This document shows positions 9,720-20,439 of a stretch of DNA of 64,000 nt, one piece after another. The DNA is taken from contig CAUWAG010000007.1 in the NCBI GenBank assembly GCA_963556695.1, forward strand, positions 2,728,001 through 2,792,000. The letters run 5' to 3'. This stretch comes from Anthostomella pinea (taxonomy: Eukaryota; Ascomycota; Sordariomycetes; Xylariales; Xylariaceae). The notes beneath the pieces are model-generated. The model saw only the letters and a list, made by a program, of their open reading frames with translations. It did no database searches and was not told the DNA's origin. Numbering within the stretch: the stretch's first letter is position 1; every line of letters begins with the position of its first letter. The translations under genes were made by a program, and so were the position numbers.

Positions 9720-10747
9720 ATGGCACCGACGGTTCACCTCGTGCGCCACGCCGAGGGCTACCACAACCTCTGCAAGGAAAACCAACAGCTTCGGGATCCC
9801 GACCTGACACCTCTGGGCGAGCAGCAATGCGACGACCTGCGTACTGTGTTTCCCTTTCACGACAAGGTCACCCACCTTACGGCCTCGCCCATCCGCCGCA
9901 CCCTGTGGACGTGCTTGCACGCCTTCGAGCCTGCCGTTAGAAAGGGCATCAAGGTTCTCGCACTGCCCTCCGCACAGGGTATGTGAATTCATGACTTCTT
10001 TACTTCCGCCGTCTCATCTACAGAACTGACTACTGACATTTATCATTCAGAGGTCTCTGCGCTGCCGTGCGACACAGGCTCCGACCGTGATAAGCTCATG
10101 GCGGAGTTCGAGCCCCTGGTGGAGCTTGCTCTCTGCGACGACGCCTGGAACGTCAAGACACCCGGCAGCACGTACCACCCGAACCTGGCAAATCTCGAGG
10201 CTCGAGCGAAGAAGACCCGGCGTTGGCTGAGAGAGCTTGCCACTGAGGCCGGCGACGACGGACACCTGGTCCTGGTCACCCACGGCGGTATCCTCCACTT
10301 CATCACCGAAGTCTTTGATGCTCCCAATAAGGGGGAAAACGGTGTGTAACTGCCTCCCTTCCTCTCCTTTCTTCTGAATATCCAGCTGCCTTGTGGGCAT
10401 GAACGACCTCTCACAAAGCCATATATCGTGCTCGATCACGTTGCAGTCGGACTAACTACTCCTACGCAGCTCGTACTGGCTGGGCCAACGCTGAGTACCG
10501 GTCTTACCACTTCGTCGACGAGAGCAAGCAGGACACCAACGCGACCATGAAGGAAACGGAGGAGAGTCAGCGCCGCCGGCACGCCATTCCCATGACCGAG
10601 ACCGTGAAGATGGAGGTGAAGACTGCTTGGGTGGCTTCGCTTAAGATGATGCTCCAAAAAGAGGCCGATGAAGCTGCACACGCTGCTGCAGCTGCTGCTC
10701 AGAACGCTGCGCCGCAAAACGGAGCGAAGAGGGTGGATGGTTCCTGA
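9720..10747 (+). CDS. Histidine phosphatase (phosphoglycerate mutase-like) family protein
   Basis: Exons 9720-9978, 10051-10341 and 10470-10747 give 275 residues; joins are GT-AG and in phase. The family works through a phospho-histidine intermediate. Residues 6-14 (HLVRHAEGY) contain the catalytic Arg9-His10 pair in the RHA form, ASPIRRTLWTC (about 56-66) supplies the second arginine, and VTHGGILHF holds the second catalytic histidine at about 164. The C-terminus (about 230-275) is charged then alanine-rich and ends NGAKRVDGS. Many fungal paralogues of this branch are uncharacterised; phosphoglycerate mutase activity itself is unlikely because the true enzyme has a different RHG context and insert. 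No signal peptide. The start has a good context (ACCAACATGGC). Confidence 0.93.
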
Positions 10748-11233
10748 AGGGAACTAGATGCGCTGGGATCAAGTTCGGGTGGGATTTATCTAGATGAAAT
10801 CCTCTGGCTTTGACGCGCAACGGCATGAAAACTGGAGTCGATGGCTCGATAGACGGGGGCGGGGATACCAACTAGACTAGACCTCTGGGATTCGAGGATA
10901 GACTTTCGCAAATCGATGATTTGCTAACATCTGCTGACTTAAAGTAGGTGAACCTGGGCAATGTGAGGCAGTAGCAGTCTTCCCCTTGCACAATAATTTA
11001 CCTAGGTACTCACCTGTAGTGCGACTGCCGCAGTGAAGGCTGATTAGAAGGTGATGCCGCAACTGCCTCGTTGTAGGAAGTCCAAGGTCATGGCACGTCT
11101 TGCAACACCAACCAACACGACCATCTCTTTGTCCGAATCCGAAGCATATCTTGCGACTCGGGGCCATGAAAAGCTACCAGCACTCTGGGGATCAGTTTTA
11201 ATCTGCAGACCAATGAGGAGCCCTCAGATTGAG
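10748..11233. other. Intergenic region, histidine phosphatase to GNAT gene
   Basis: Tail-to-head spacing between two plus-strand genes. A TTACCTAGGTACTCACCT stretch at about 10998-11015 belongs to the recurring ACCTAGGTA motif seen across the window. In-frame sequence extends upstream of the GNAT start to 11051 but reads as leader. Confidence 0.5.
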
Positions 11234-12240
11234 ATGGCATCACGCAACAAAGCCGCACGCAGCGAGGTCGAGGACATGCTTGCCGCCGCGAAGGCTCTCA
11301 CACGCCCACCCACATCTAAGCCGGCTACGGGCAAGACCCTGCGCTACGACCTCGCAGCCTTCCTCCGAGCCGGAAAAATCGCCATCAAGAAACGAGACGA
11401 GGTCGCGCGCGTCCTCGACGAGTCCACCTGGACACTGAAGTCCTCGCACCAAATGTTCACAGACGAGGCCAACGAACTTATGGGACAGAAGGGATCGACG
11501 CTCGGCAAAGACTTTCTGAGAATCGTATCGGGGTGGCTAAAGCCCCACGTGACAGAACACTACGGAAACGACGAGAAGAGATCCCTGGTGATCACGGGGC
11601 TTTGGAATAACAAAGTCGTGGGCGCCTTGCTGGCACACAGGATGGAGCGAAGCGAAATCGCGAAGCTCAACACAGAGGTGTTGGTCGGGGAAATGAGGGA
11701 GGCAGCAAGGCTTAAGGGAGTTGATGCCAGCACAGATCAGCGCATGGTGGAGACAGAAGTAAAGAACGTACCTACAGACAGGGCACCAGAGGCGACACCG
11801 GAGCAATATGAGTATAGATTGTTGATGTGGGGAGTCCGATGGGACATCGCGGCCGAGATGTCGAGGGCGGAAGAGAAGGCTTTGAGCGAACTTGCGCATG
11901 AAGCGCCTTTTTGGAGTAAGGTCATCAAATCTTCTGGTGTCCTTCGAACTGCTGACCGGATTGTGTAGTGGTGCGCGTTATGGGTGTATTGCCCGAATTC
12001 CACAGGAGAAACGTCGCACGGAAGATGATAGAGGAAGTGAAAGCCCAAGCAACAAAAGACAAGGTCCCTGTCTTCGTTATCGCCGACTACGAGGCTGTTG
12101 GTTTTTACTCCAAGTGTGGTTTCAAGACGGCAGAGGTCATTCGTTATAGGTATGAGATCTTGAGGGATTGCAGACTGATGCGATGGGAATCCAGGGATGA
12201 AGGAGGGGATGACAACATGAATAGGGGTACTCATGAATAG
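11234..12240 (+). CDS. GNAT-family N-acetyltransferase
   Basis: Exons 11234-11915 and 11969-12240 give 317 residues. Reading through the 53-bp intron meets a TAG at its last bases, whereas splicing (GTAAGG to GTGTAG) restores the acetyl-CoA-binding motif A, VRVMGVLPEFHRRNVARKMI (about 229-248), and the following ADYEAVGFYSKCGF block typical of GNAT motif B. The substrate cannot be told; the family includes small-molecule and protein acetylases. The N-terminal 90 residues are helical and charged. I chose ATG 11234 (GAGATGGC) over ATG 11051 because the extra 61 residues look like translated leader. The last codons contain one of two copies of ATGAATAGGGGT that straddle the stop. Confidence 0.87.
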
Positions 12241-13636
12241 GGGTCGCGGTAGGGGGTTGAGGGCTGGGTAAGCGGATTGGACTTGGTGTTTGCTTCTATA
12301 TCTTTTATCTTTCTCTTTCCTGATTCAGTTGCTTTCACTCGATTCAGTTTAATTTGACAAGAAGTGCGATTAAGTATTGGCTCTTTCGGAGTCCACTTCC
12401 CTCCGCAAGACTCCACGAAAGTAGGAGCTGCCGCTTAACTTCTCATGAATCTCCAGCTCATTCATTCCCGGTGAGGTGAGCCCTCCGCGGCACTATAGAA
12501 ATAGCAATGTCGTAGGACACACAATACTCATCACATATATCCCAAGGCATGGCGCTCCAGCATGCCCCTGGCATTGACTCCATGGCCAGCAATGTCATCA
12601 CATCCCTTTGCCCCAAGAGTAGGTCGTGTGAGCATGGGGAGGTCATCTCAGCTGAATCGGGAGCAGGGTTGTATACACCATGTCTGCGTACTGTTCCTCT
12701 TGCTCCACCCCTTTCCCAGCATGCCAGCTGTAGGTACCACGCTCGTCACAAGCGCGGGTGAGACTGTTTTATTATCCTATATTCATTAGACTCTTTCCGA
12801 CAATGTTCCCTTGGAAGATGGAGCGAAGCCCCCGAGTAGCCTTCAACTCTCACCAGCCTACAACGAGAAGCAACCCGAGCGGGTGTTGGCAACTTCAACA
12901 TAAAACCCGACACATCTGATGTCCCAAGTTCGGATATGAACAGATACAGCAAGATTGAAACACCACCAAGAAGCATGAAAGATGAAGTTCCACGTGCGGT
13001 ATTCTTGAGGTTCCGACTTCTCGTCCCATCTCATCCAGGGGTCCAAGCACGTATTAGCTCCCGTGACTCACCGACTAACCTGGTTATCCAAAGCCTCGCT
13101 CGATGTGATACGCCAGAATTGGCTAATAACAGGGGGGCTCCCTTATCAAACGAGGCTGAGAACAATGGGAAACAGTTTATCGTGATAAACATGAATGGCG
13201 GTATACTGCGAGCAGTCATTTATGGGCCTCTGGTGTCTGGGATGAAGCCACGATTGGGTATTCCATCTCGGTCACGCGTACACGGCCCTGGCTGAGCTGT
13301 GTATAGCTTGTCACATGAGATGAAGAACCACAATGGCGGTAAGTTATAGCCCAGATGAGGGTATTTCACGTTGAGCACGTGGCAACGGCAGGCCTCCAAT
13401 ATGTAACAGCACGTTATCGTCGCGTATAGAACACCATCGTGAGTCTCGCTCGTGGTCTTTCTATATAAACACCAGTTGGCCCACGAAGTCTGCTTGCGAA
13501 CATATCTCTTCCTCTCTCTTACAAACTCATACAAACACTCTTATCTCTCCTCGATTCCCACACTCATACTCAAGTACAACCAGACCTAAACACAACCAAG
13601 CCTTTCAGTCCCAAGTGCGATATCAAGCAGATCACC
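12241..13636. other. Intergenic region with the promoter of the secreted DUF7029 gene
   Basis: No gene seen in 12241-13450. The last 200 bp are a clear fungal promoter: a TATA element at 13462-13469 followed by a CT-rich and then CA-rich leader up to the ATG at 13637. Confidence 0.6.
13462..13469 (+). promoter_or_regulatory. TATA box of the DUF7029/DUF7223 gene
   Basis: TATATAAA lies about 170 bp before the ATG and is followed 30-60 bp later by CTCTCTCTTAC-type pyrimidine sequence, a usual fungal transcription start context. Confidence 0.6.
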
Positions 13637-15089
13637 ATGAGTCTCACACTTTTCCTCACCCTCCTGGCCCTCCTCGCCAGCACCGCCTCCACGACGCCGA
13701 GCCTCGAACGAGAATGGGGCCCCGTCCTCGCAGCCGACAAAGACACCTCAGACCTCCAAAACCTCGTGCCCTCAACCCGAATCGACCTGGCCTACGGTCT
13801 CAACGACTCGAAGCCCGCCAACGTCACCCTGGACATGGACTACCCCACCATCCTGCTGGAACACGTGAAGGCCGCCTCGACCGTCGTGTGCACCAACACC
13901 ACCGTCAACATCACGTTCGACGACCCGGCCGCCTACGAGCGCAGCAGGGCCGAATGGTCGGACCAGGGCGATCTCGTCCTGGTCACCAACCATCAGGGCA
14001 ACTGCGATGTCGCGAACGAGCGGGGCATATTCCTGGCGCGCAGCCTGGCCTGGCACGAGGACGACATGACGGTGGTCGCGAGTGGGGACAAGAAGGACGT
14101 GTTGAACACAGCCAGTGAGTTGTTTCATTGCCGGTATCTGACTTTACCTGGAAGGGGGTCAGTGTGAGTTGACCCAGGACTAACCATACCCCCAAGCCAC
14201 ACTCGAGATGGAGTTCACGCACCTCAGGACGCCGCAGTACCCTCACAACCTGAGCCAGCACGACGTCCAGTTCAACAGATCAGGCTACAACTTCCTCGGA
14301 AACTTCTCGCTGGACCACGATCTGCAGATCTTCTCCGAGGGTGACGCCTTCTACGCCTCGGCGCACGAGCTAGTGCTACGCGACAACGTCACCATATCGG
14401 GGTATTTGAAGTACGACATACTATCGCACCGGCTCGAGAGCCTGTACTTTGACATCGCGGCGTCGTTCGAAGCGGACCTGAGCCTGATCTTCCACTTCAC
14501 GGCCCCCTACTCGCGCAACTTCACGTGGGCGCCAGACGCGCTGGAGTACTCGATGGTCAACATCCCGAAGCTCGTGCGGCTGGGGCCGTCCCTGAAGTGG
14601 GACATCGGCGTCGACATGGGCGCGGCGGCGGCGGCCACGCTCAGCTTGTGCGTGCAAGCCGCGGTCCCAGACGGCCACGTGCACATCGACGTCGTGGACC
14701 CGACGCGCTCGACGGCGTCGGGCTGGACGAGCGCGGCGCACAACGTGTCGATCGACACGTCGGACGAGACCACGACGATCCACGCCTCGCCCTACGTCGA
14801 CTTCGGCGTCGAGCTCGCACTCGACGTGCTCGACGGCCGGCTCGACCTCAGCACCGGCGTCTCCGTCGAGCCCAAGTACGTCAACGAGCTGGCTGCGCCC
14901 GCGGCGGGTACGGACGACCGCGCGCCTACGCTGCCGTGGCGGCCGATCGGGCCCGGTACGCCCACGGCGGACTGCGGGCTGATGTGGCACTCGGCGTTCG
15001 AGTTCGACGTCATCGCGTTCGCCACGCAGTGGGTTTCCAAGACGTTGTATAGCGTCCAGGCGGGGGTGACTGATCGGTGCTTGGGTTGA
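13637..15089 (+). CDS. Secreted DUF7029/DUF7223 glycoprotein
   Basis: Exons 13637-14114 and 14197-15089 give 456 residues; the 82-bp intron runs GTGAGT to CAAG with a GACTAACC branch site. Residues 1-20 form a classical signal peptide (MSLTLFLTLLALLAS). The mature protein carries about nine N-x-S/T sequons, so heavy glycosylation is expected. The first half matches the fungal DUF7029 pattern: YPTILLEHV, VVCTNTTVNITF, then LVTNHQGNCDVANERGIF near residues 115-133. The second half matches DUF7223: FLGNFSLDHDLQIF, RDNVTISGYLKY, APYSRNFTW, IPKLVRLGPSLKW, and AVPDGHVHIDV. No transmembrane or GPI signal is visible at the C-terminus. Its function is unknown; a cell-wall or extracellular role is inferred from secretion alone. 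Exons are very GC-rich at third positions, which creates long antisense open frames. Confidence 0.92.
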
Positions 15090-18000
15090 GTATGATACAG
15101 GCGGGATATGATGCGGGCTGTATGATACAGTAGACGGGATGGAATACGATACCGTCTAACTAAGCCTATGAATGGCGTGCCTGATGTACAGGGTATATGA
15201 GCGGTAGATACGGTACGGCAGTTAGCATCAGCGAAATTTTAAGCAAGTTTTGCGTTCTGATAACCTTCCGGGCGATACATGAGCCGTGACCCAGGATGTG
15301 AGGCCCGGTCAAGAACTCCTATACCTGAGTCTCTCAGCTCCGTAGTCAGTGTATTAAGGCACCAAGCGTAAGTACCAGGATACACACAGAAACTCACGAG
15401 TCGACGAGATCGAAGAGCCCGAGTAGAGCATATCTCGATACGCAGTCGTGACAGCGTGCTCGTGATTACTCCAGCAGGGGTGCGTGCCAGCCTCACGCGC
15501 AAGGCATGCTGGCAGACATCTTGACGCCCTGCATCTCATCAGTGGCGTACGCGATCTGGAGGTACACGACGTATCGGACACGACCGAGTGTGTCGATACT
15601 AGATAGCCAAGATAAGGAACCAGGCCGTCGGGAACATGAACAGTCTGCGTTCGTCATGCTGTCTCGCTCCAGGCTTGGAAGTTTGATATGAGACCTGGTG
15701 GGTGACTTGCCACGTCAAATCCAAGACAGCCCAACCGTGTGGTGGGTATTCCATGTTGCAGAATGACAGGCAGGACTGGCGAGTACCTACATGTACCTAG
15801 GTGGTGACAACCTTCTGGCGGTGTGATGGACATTTTACTTCATTTCATCGTTTGTTTGGTCATTATTGTTTAACTCCTGGGTTTCTTCAGCATAGTACAC
15901 ATGCACTTGGGCTGAGCAACATACCTACTGAAGCCACTGCACCGCCAAAAGTCCCGACCCCAACTTCCCCCCAGGCAAGCTGGGGAGATCTACCCAGTCC
16001 TCTCTGTTAAGTCATCATTCAAGCGATGTGGTAAGCTGGACTAGTTGCCTCGTCGTAATAATGTTACAGCAGCACAGCCGGCTGAGTCAGGAACGAGTGC
16101 TGTGTCGTATCATCCATCACTGGATTGGGAATCGGTTGAAGCCTGTCGGGCCCAAGACGGTTCCTACGGGTGGACGAGGCCTGTTTCCAGCTTCATCTTG
16201 GATATTCAGCTCGAAGATAAAGCAGGAAATCAATAAATGTTTTACCACTTTTATCGGTTTTATTCTCAATGTCTGTATCTGTCAGTGTGCCCTCCATTCC
16301 GGATATGTACCTGTACCGACGGGCCGGAACTCGACATCAGAAGGACAACCATTCCACATTTTTTCCTGAGGCCAAGCCTATAAGCAGCCGGGCGACACCG
16401 TTGTTGATACAAGCTAGAGTGTAGAGTGAGGCGTTGCGCGGGTAATCTACGACGACCTGGACGAATGGAGAGTCACTTGCCGCTGGAGTACCGTGACTCA
16501 CCTGGATGTCAATGACCTGCTAAGAATACCAGTTGTCGTTGGTCATGGCCGTTGAATGATTAACAACTCATCAACTTGATGTCGACATTCGTCACATGCT
16601 CGGTGGTTCCAAGGGCTGTAACTTGCCTTACTTAGGAGGTACGTCCCGTTCCCCCACCGTCTCCGTCCCTCCATCCTGGGGATTGTCTCAATTGACAATC
16701 GGGAGCTCCATGTCGTTGGCTCGCCTATCGTGCCCCCATCTTGGAATACTCCGAGCGCCGTACTCACTGCGCTTTCACCGCCTTGTAGCTTGCATGAAGT
16801 CCGCGGTCATCTGCTGCACACTTGATGAGCTGGCAGGCTACCCTGTCCATCAGCTGTCTGAGAAATAAAGGACAACGAGGCGATCAAATACAATTAAATG
16901 GATAATATTAGAAGAACGTACCAAGTAATGATTGATCGACAACCGGCCATGATAAAGCCATTTGATTGCCAATACTGGACATTGGATACTGTCTAGATCT
17001 GGAATCTAGCTGCATTCTCAATAGGCATCTGCGAAGGTACCGTGGGCAGGTAGCCAAAGCCCATTGTACTGTAGTGGGAGTCATACGTGGTGATTGGCAC
17101 AAGTCCCGCGGTTCAATCAATTGAAGCTGCATGGCGCATCGCTGTGCATTGGCAGCGACCCGTGATCGGGGTCGAGCCTCTCTTACAGGTTGTCGCATCC
17201 CGCCGTAGTACTCGTGATTTCTTCAGCGTCCGGATAGACATTTGAACGCAGGTGAGCTCCTTAGAGATCAACACGAACCGCGCTGTTGCGCGCTGGAATT
17301 TTCGCTTCTAGATAGCCAATAATCTCGTATGCTCCCTTTACGGATCGTTCCCGTGATCACTGCAGCAGGTAGACCACGAGTCGGATGTAGGTATCGCGGA
17401 GTTCGTTTACGCGGCTACCTCCGGATGTAGGGGAGATATCGCCATCTAGAGAATGCTCAGCCAGGAGAGACCAGGGGAGATGAGGTGTGACTCTGGTTGA
17501 TCGGACCAGATGTACAACATCCGCAACGCAGGACCGTTCCGCCTCACTGGAGTTGGCATGGTCTTGACGCATCGATGCATGCTGAGCTCTGGGTGTTGGA
17601 TCTGGCTAATAATATGGGTAAATGAGACCGCTTCCAGCGCACGTGGGCAAACCTAAGGAAAGCTCCTTGTCAGCTCCTTGTAAAACTCCATTCTCAGTCG
17701 GGTGCCGGGTATCTCTCGAGTCTCAGAGGTTCCGGTACGCGCGAATGCAGCGGCAAGGCATCGTGTTTTGCAGCGGTCGCAATGTCACTCACTAGTCTGC
17801 CCAGGGGATGGTGAACCAACACCGGCTGGATAGACGAGTCCGCCTGCTGTTTCTTGACTCACTAGAGCAAGGAAAGGCTCTGAAAATCGTCGCTGTATGC
17901 AAAATTGACGGGAACAAGCTGAAGCGAATATGAATCATAATGATGAGAAAAGACGCGAGCAGCTGGGAAGATGTGTTCGCCACCTAAAGCTCTAGGCAGA

Positions 18001-18372
18001 TGCACGTGCCACGCAGCTGGCGGGCAGGTGAAAGCTAAGCGACTGCACTGATCTGACACTGATGATGCACTGCGAGGCAACAGTGGCTCCATCACGTCTC
18101 TCGAGTCTCGACAAAGACATTCGGCTTGACTCACCAGGGACGCAGTGATGCTAAGGCAAATGAACAAAGATTGAAATTAACTCTAAAGAGAGCCTTTGGT
18201 GGTCCCCCTCTACGAGATCCGCGAGCTACCTTTTACTGCCAACCGCAAGACCTACGTTCATCTGCTGTCCCTGCCCGCATTCTCGCCCGGCGTGACCTTA
18301 ATCATCAGCGACTCGCAAGCAGCCTTTTTGAGAAAGCGAAAGGCCGATTGACCATTCGACTCTCGGCCCGTC
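15090..18372. other. 3.3-kb region without a supported gene
   Basis: Sequence is of ordinary composition. GTATGATACAG recurs just after the upstream stop (about 15092-15130). A short inverted repeat GATTGTC/GACAATC with a 6-bp spacer is at 16681-16700. TGACTCAC motifs occur at about 16493, 17852 and 18127; the last is about 240 bp upstream of the CHY gene. The open frames are short and share no family motif. Confidence 0.5.
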
Positions 18373-20439
18373 ATGATTTCAACTAAGCCGCTTGCTGATG
18401 GATCTATCGATGGCCGTCAAGCAGTGGCCGAAGCTTCATCGAGCCGTGTCGTGCCGAAGCCGGTCCCAGGCTCCCAGGCCCAGGACCCGCGAAAATACCA
18501 GCTGGAACAGATAACGAAAAGATTCAGAGCGAAACAGAGCACTCTGCAGGATGGAACAAAAAACCTGGCTTTTCAACTTAAACCCTCGGATCCCGACTTC
18601 CCCTTCGAGCTGGATTACTTGGACTGCGAACTACAGGTCCCTGCATCGTACCCGGAGAAGCCTGCTGCCCTCCGAGTCAAGAACGGAGATATCCCCCGTG
18701 GATTTGCTCTCAACATAGAGCGAGGATGGGAGAGGCTCGTCAGGGAGAAGCAGGGCACGACCCTCTTAGCCTTGACCAATGCCTTGGACAAGAACCTCGA
18801 GGTGTTCTTGTCCGAGCAGAAGGCCGAAACTGTGACCTTGTTGTCTTTCAGGGACACAAGACATCTCAGTAGTCTTGGAACTGCATTGAGCGGGACGCCA
18901 CCATCGACTGTTCAATCACCACAGACAGAGGCGTCAAAGCCAGCTCCTAACCCGAGAAGACCGTATGTTCCTGAAGAATCTTTCACGAACGAACAGATCG
19001 CAGCCGCCAAAGCACGGCGAGCCCAGGAGATCAGACAGCTGGAAGCCAGAATGGGGCGCATGTCCCTCTTTCAGAAGTCCGCTGATGGCATAGTCTACAA
19101 TGTGCCTCTAGAGCCGAAACGGCGGTCCGACCTACCAGAGTTAAGGTCGGTTCACTCCGTACAGCTAATCATCCCCTTACTCTACCCTCTCCAGTCTCTG
19201 AGGGTACTCCTTAACGATGTCGATTCGGAGGATGCCGAGGCCTTGGAAGAGCTGTTCACGACGAAAGCTAGCCAGCAAAGCCAGATGACGTTGATGAGCC
19301 ACCTTAACTATCTGTCCCTCAACATGCACACATTGGCGAAGCAAGCCAAGACATCAAGGCAAGAGCAGGTGGTATCCACAAAACCTACCGGTGATACGAC
19401 AACGGATGCCCCTGCGGAGAAGCCTGTCCCTGCAAGTGAAGATGGGAGAAGCCATATCCACTTCATTCCCAGGCCACCTGAATGGGGCTATGGGCACGAA
19501 TCGGCAGAAGAGTCAGAGGGCTCGGAATCGGATTCATATGACTCAGACGACGAGTCGGACGACGGTGGTGTTCCGGTAGGCCAGATCAAGGTCTCAGGAG
19601 CTGCTCAGCAAGTCGAACACGGTACCGCCATCTCCTTCCCGTCCGTTGAGCTCCACAGCATCGAGCTGTTGCAGGTGTCGATTCTAAACATCAGTGCCAA
19701 ATGTGAGCGGTGCAAGACCATCAACGACATCACGGGGCTCAAGCCAGAGCTGGAGAAGGCAAGCAGCTGCAAGAAGTGCGCTACAGCCTTCACAGCCAAG
19801 TTCCGCCAGGAGATGGTGCACCAGGGCTCCGTCCGCGGGGGGTTCATCGACGTGTCTGGCTGCACCGTGGCAGACATGCTCCCCAGCACCTTCGTCCCCA
19901 CCTGTGCGAAGTGCTCGACGCCAAGCGACGGGCTCGTGTCGGTCCGCGGCGAGGTTGTGACCAACGTGTGCCGCGAGTGCCACGGCCGCTTCACCTTCAA
20001 GATCCCCGAGGTCAGATTCATGGCCATCACGCACGGCGCCGCTCCGCCGCCCACGACCGGGCCGAGGCGACGCCAGGAAAAGCTGGGCCTGTACGCGGGG
20101 GAGCCGCTGCCCGGCCGCGGCGCGTGTCCGCATTACCGGAAATCGTACCGCTGGTTCCGGTTCTCGTGCTGCAGCAAGGTGCACCCGTGCGACAAGTGCC
20201 ATGACGACGCCGAGGACCACCCGCAGGAGTGGGCAAACCGCATGATCTGCGGCTGGTGCAGCAGGGAGCAGAACTACGCGGTCGAAGCTTGTGGCTTCTG
20301 TGGCCGAAGCGTGATTGGCAAGAAGGGCAAAGGTTTTTGGGAGGGTGGCAAGGGAACGCGGGATAAGTCGCGCATGAGTCGGAAAGACAAGCGAAAGTTC
20401 AGACGTGTTGGTGGTGGTGCGGCGAGGAAGAAGGACTGA
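18373..20439 (+). CDS. CHY-type zinc-finger protein with RWD-like N-terminus
   Basis: A single exon of 688 residues. Residues about 35-160 look like an RWD/ubiquitin-conjugating-like fold (FELDYLDCELQVPASYPEKPAALRV). An acidic serine stretch lies at about 376-400. Two treble-clef or ribbon-like Cys sets follow: C444/C447 with C466/C469, and C511/C514 with C533/C536. The CHY zinc finger starts at C585 (ACPHYRKSYRWFRFSCC) and continues through HPCDKCHDD, ICGWCSREQ and CGFCGRSV to about 653, supplying the expected Cys/His ligands. The tail is very basic (SRKDKRKFRRVGGGAARKK). In other organisms CHY fingers occur in ubiquitin ligases, but no RING is visible here, so E3 activity should not be assumed. 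The full metal-ligand set is present, so the gene looks intact. Start chosen as the first in-frame ATG. Confidence 0.95.
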   Translation: MISTKPLADGSIDGRQAVAEASSSRVVPKPVPGSQAQDPRKYQLEQITKRFRAKQSTLQDGTKNLAFQLKPSDPDFPFELDYLDCELQVPASYPEKPAALRVKNGDIPRGFALNIERGWERLVREKQGTTLLALTNALDKNLEVFLSEQKAETVTLLSFRDTRHLSSLGTALSGTPPSTVQSPQTEASKPAPNPRRPYVPEESFTNEQIAAAKARRAQEIRQLEARMGRMSLFQKSADGIVYNVPLEPKRRSDLPELRSVHSVQLIIPLLYPLQSLRVLLNDVDSEDAEALEELFTTKASQQSQMTLMSHLNYLSLNMHTLAKQAKTSRQEQVVSTKPTGDTTTDAPAEKPVPASEDGRSHIHFIPRPPEWGYGHESAEESEGSESDSYDSDDESDDGGVPVGQIKVSGAAQQVEHGTAISFPSVELHSIELLQVSILNISAKCERCKTINDITGLKPELEKASSCKKCATAFTAKFRQEMVHQGSVRGGFIDVSGCTVADMLPSTFVPTCAKCSTPSDGLVSVRGEVVTNVCRECHGRFTFKIPEVRFMAITHGAAPPPTTGPRRRQEKLGLYAGEPLPGRGACPHYRKSYRWFRFSCCSKVHPCDKCHDDAEDHPQEWANRMICGWCSREQNYAVEACGFCGRSVIGKKGKGFWEGGKGTRDKSRMSRKDKRKFRRVGGGAARKKD

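Noticed and set aside
11051..11233. 61-residue N-terminal extension of the GNAT protein
   Set aside because: In frame but of leader-like composition; the ATG at 11234 has a better context and matches the domain start.
14421..14990. 189-residue Arg-rich antisense frame
   Set aside because: Shadow of the GC-rich second exon of the DUF7029/DUF7223 gene; composition is an Arg/Val artefact.
19684..20220. Long antisense and alternative-frame reading in the CHY gene
   Set aside because: The sense frame contains the conserved zinc ligands; the others lack any motif.
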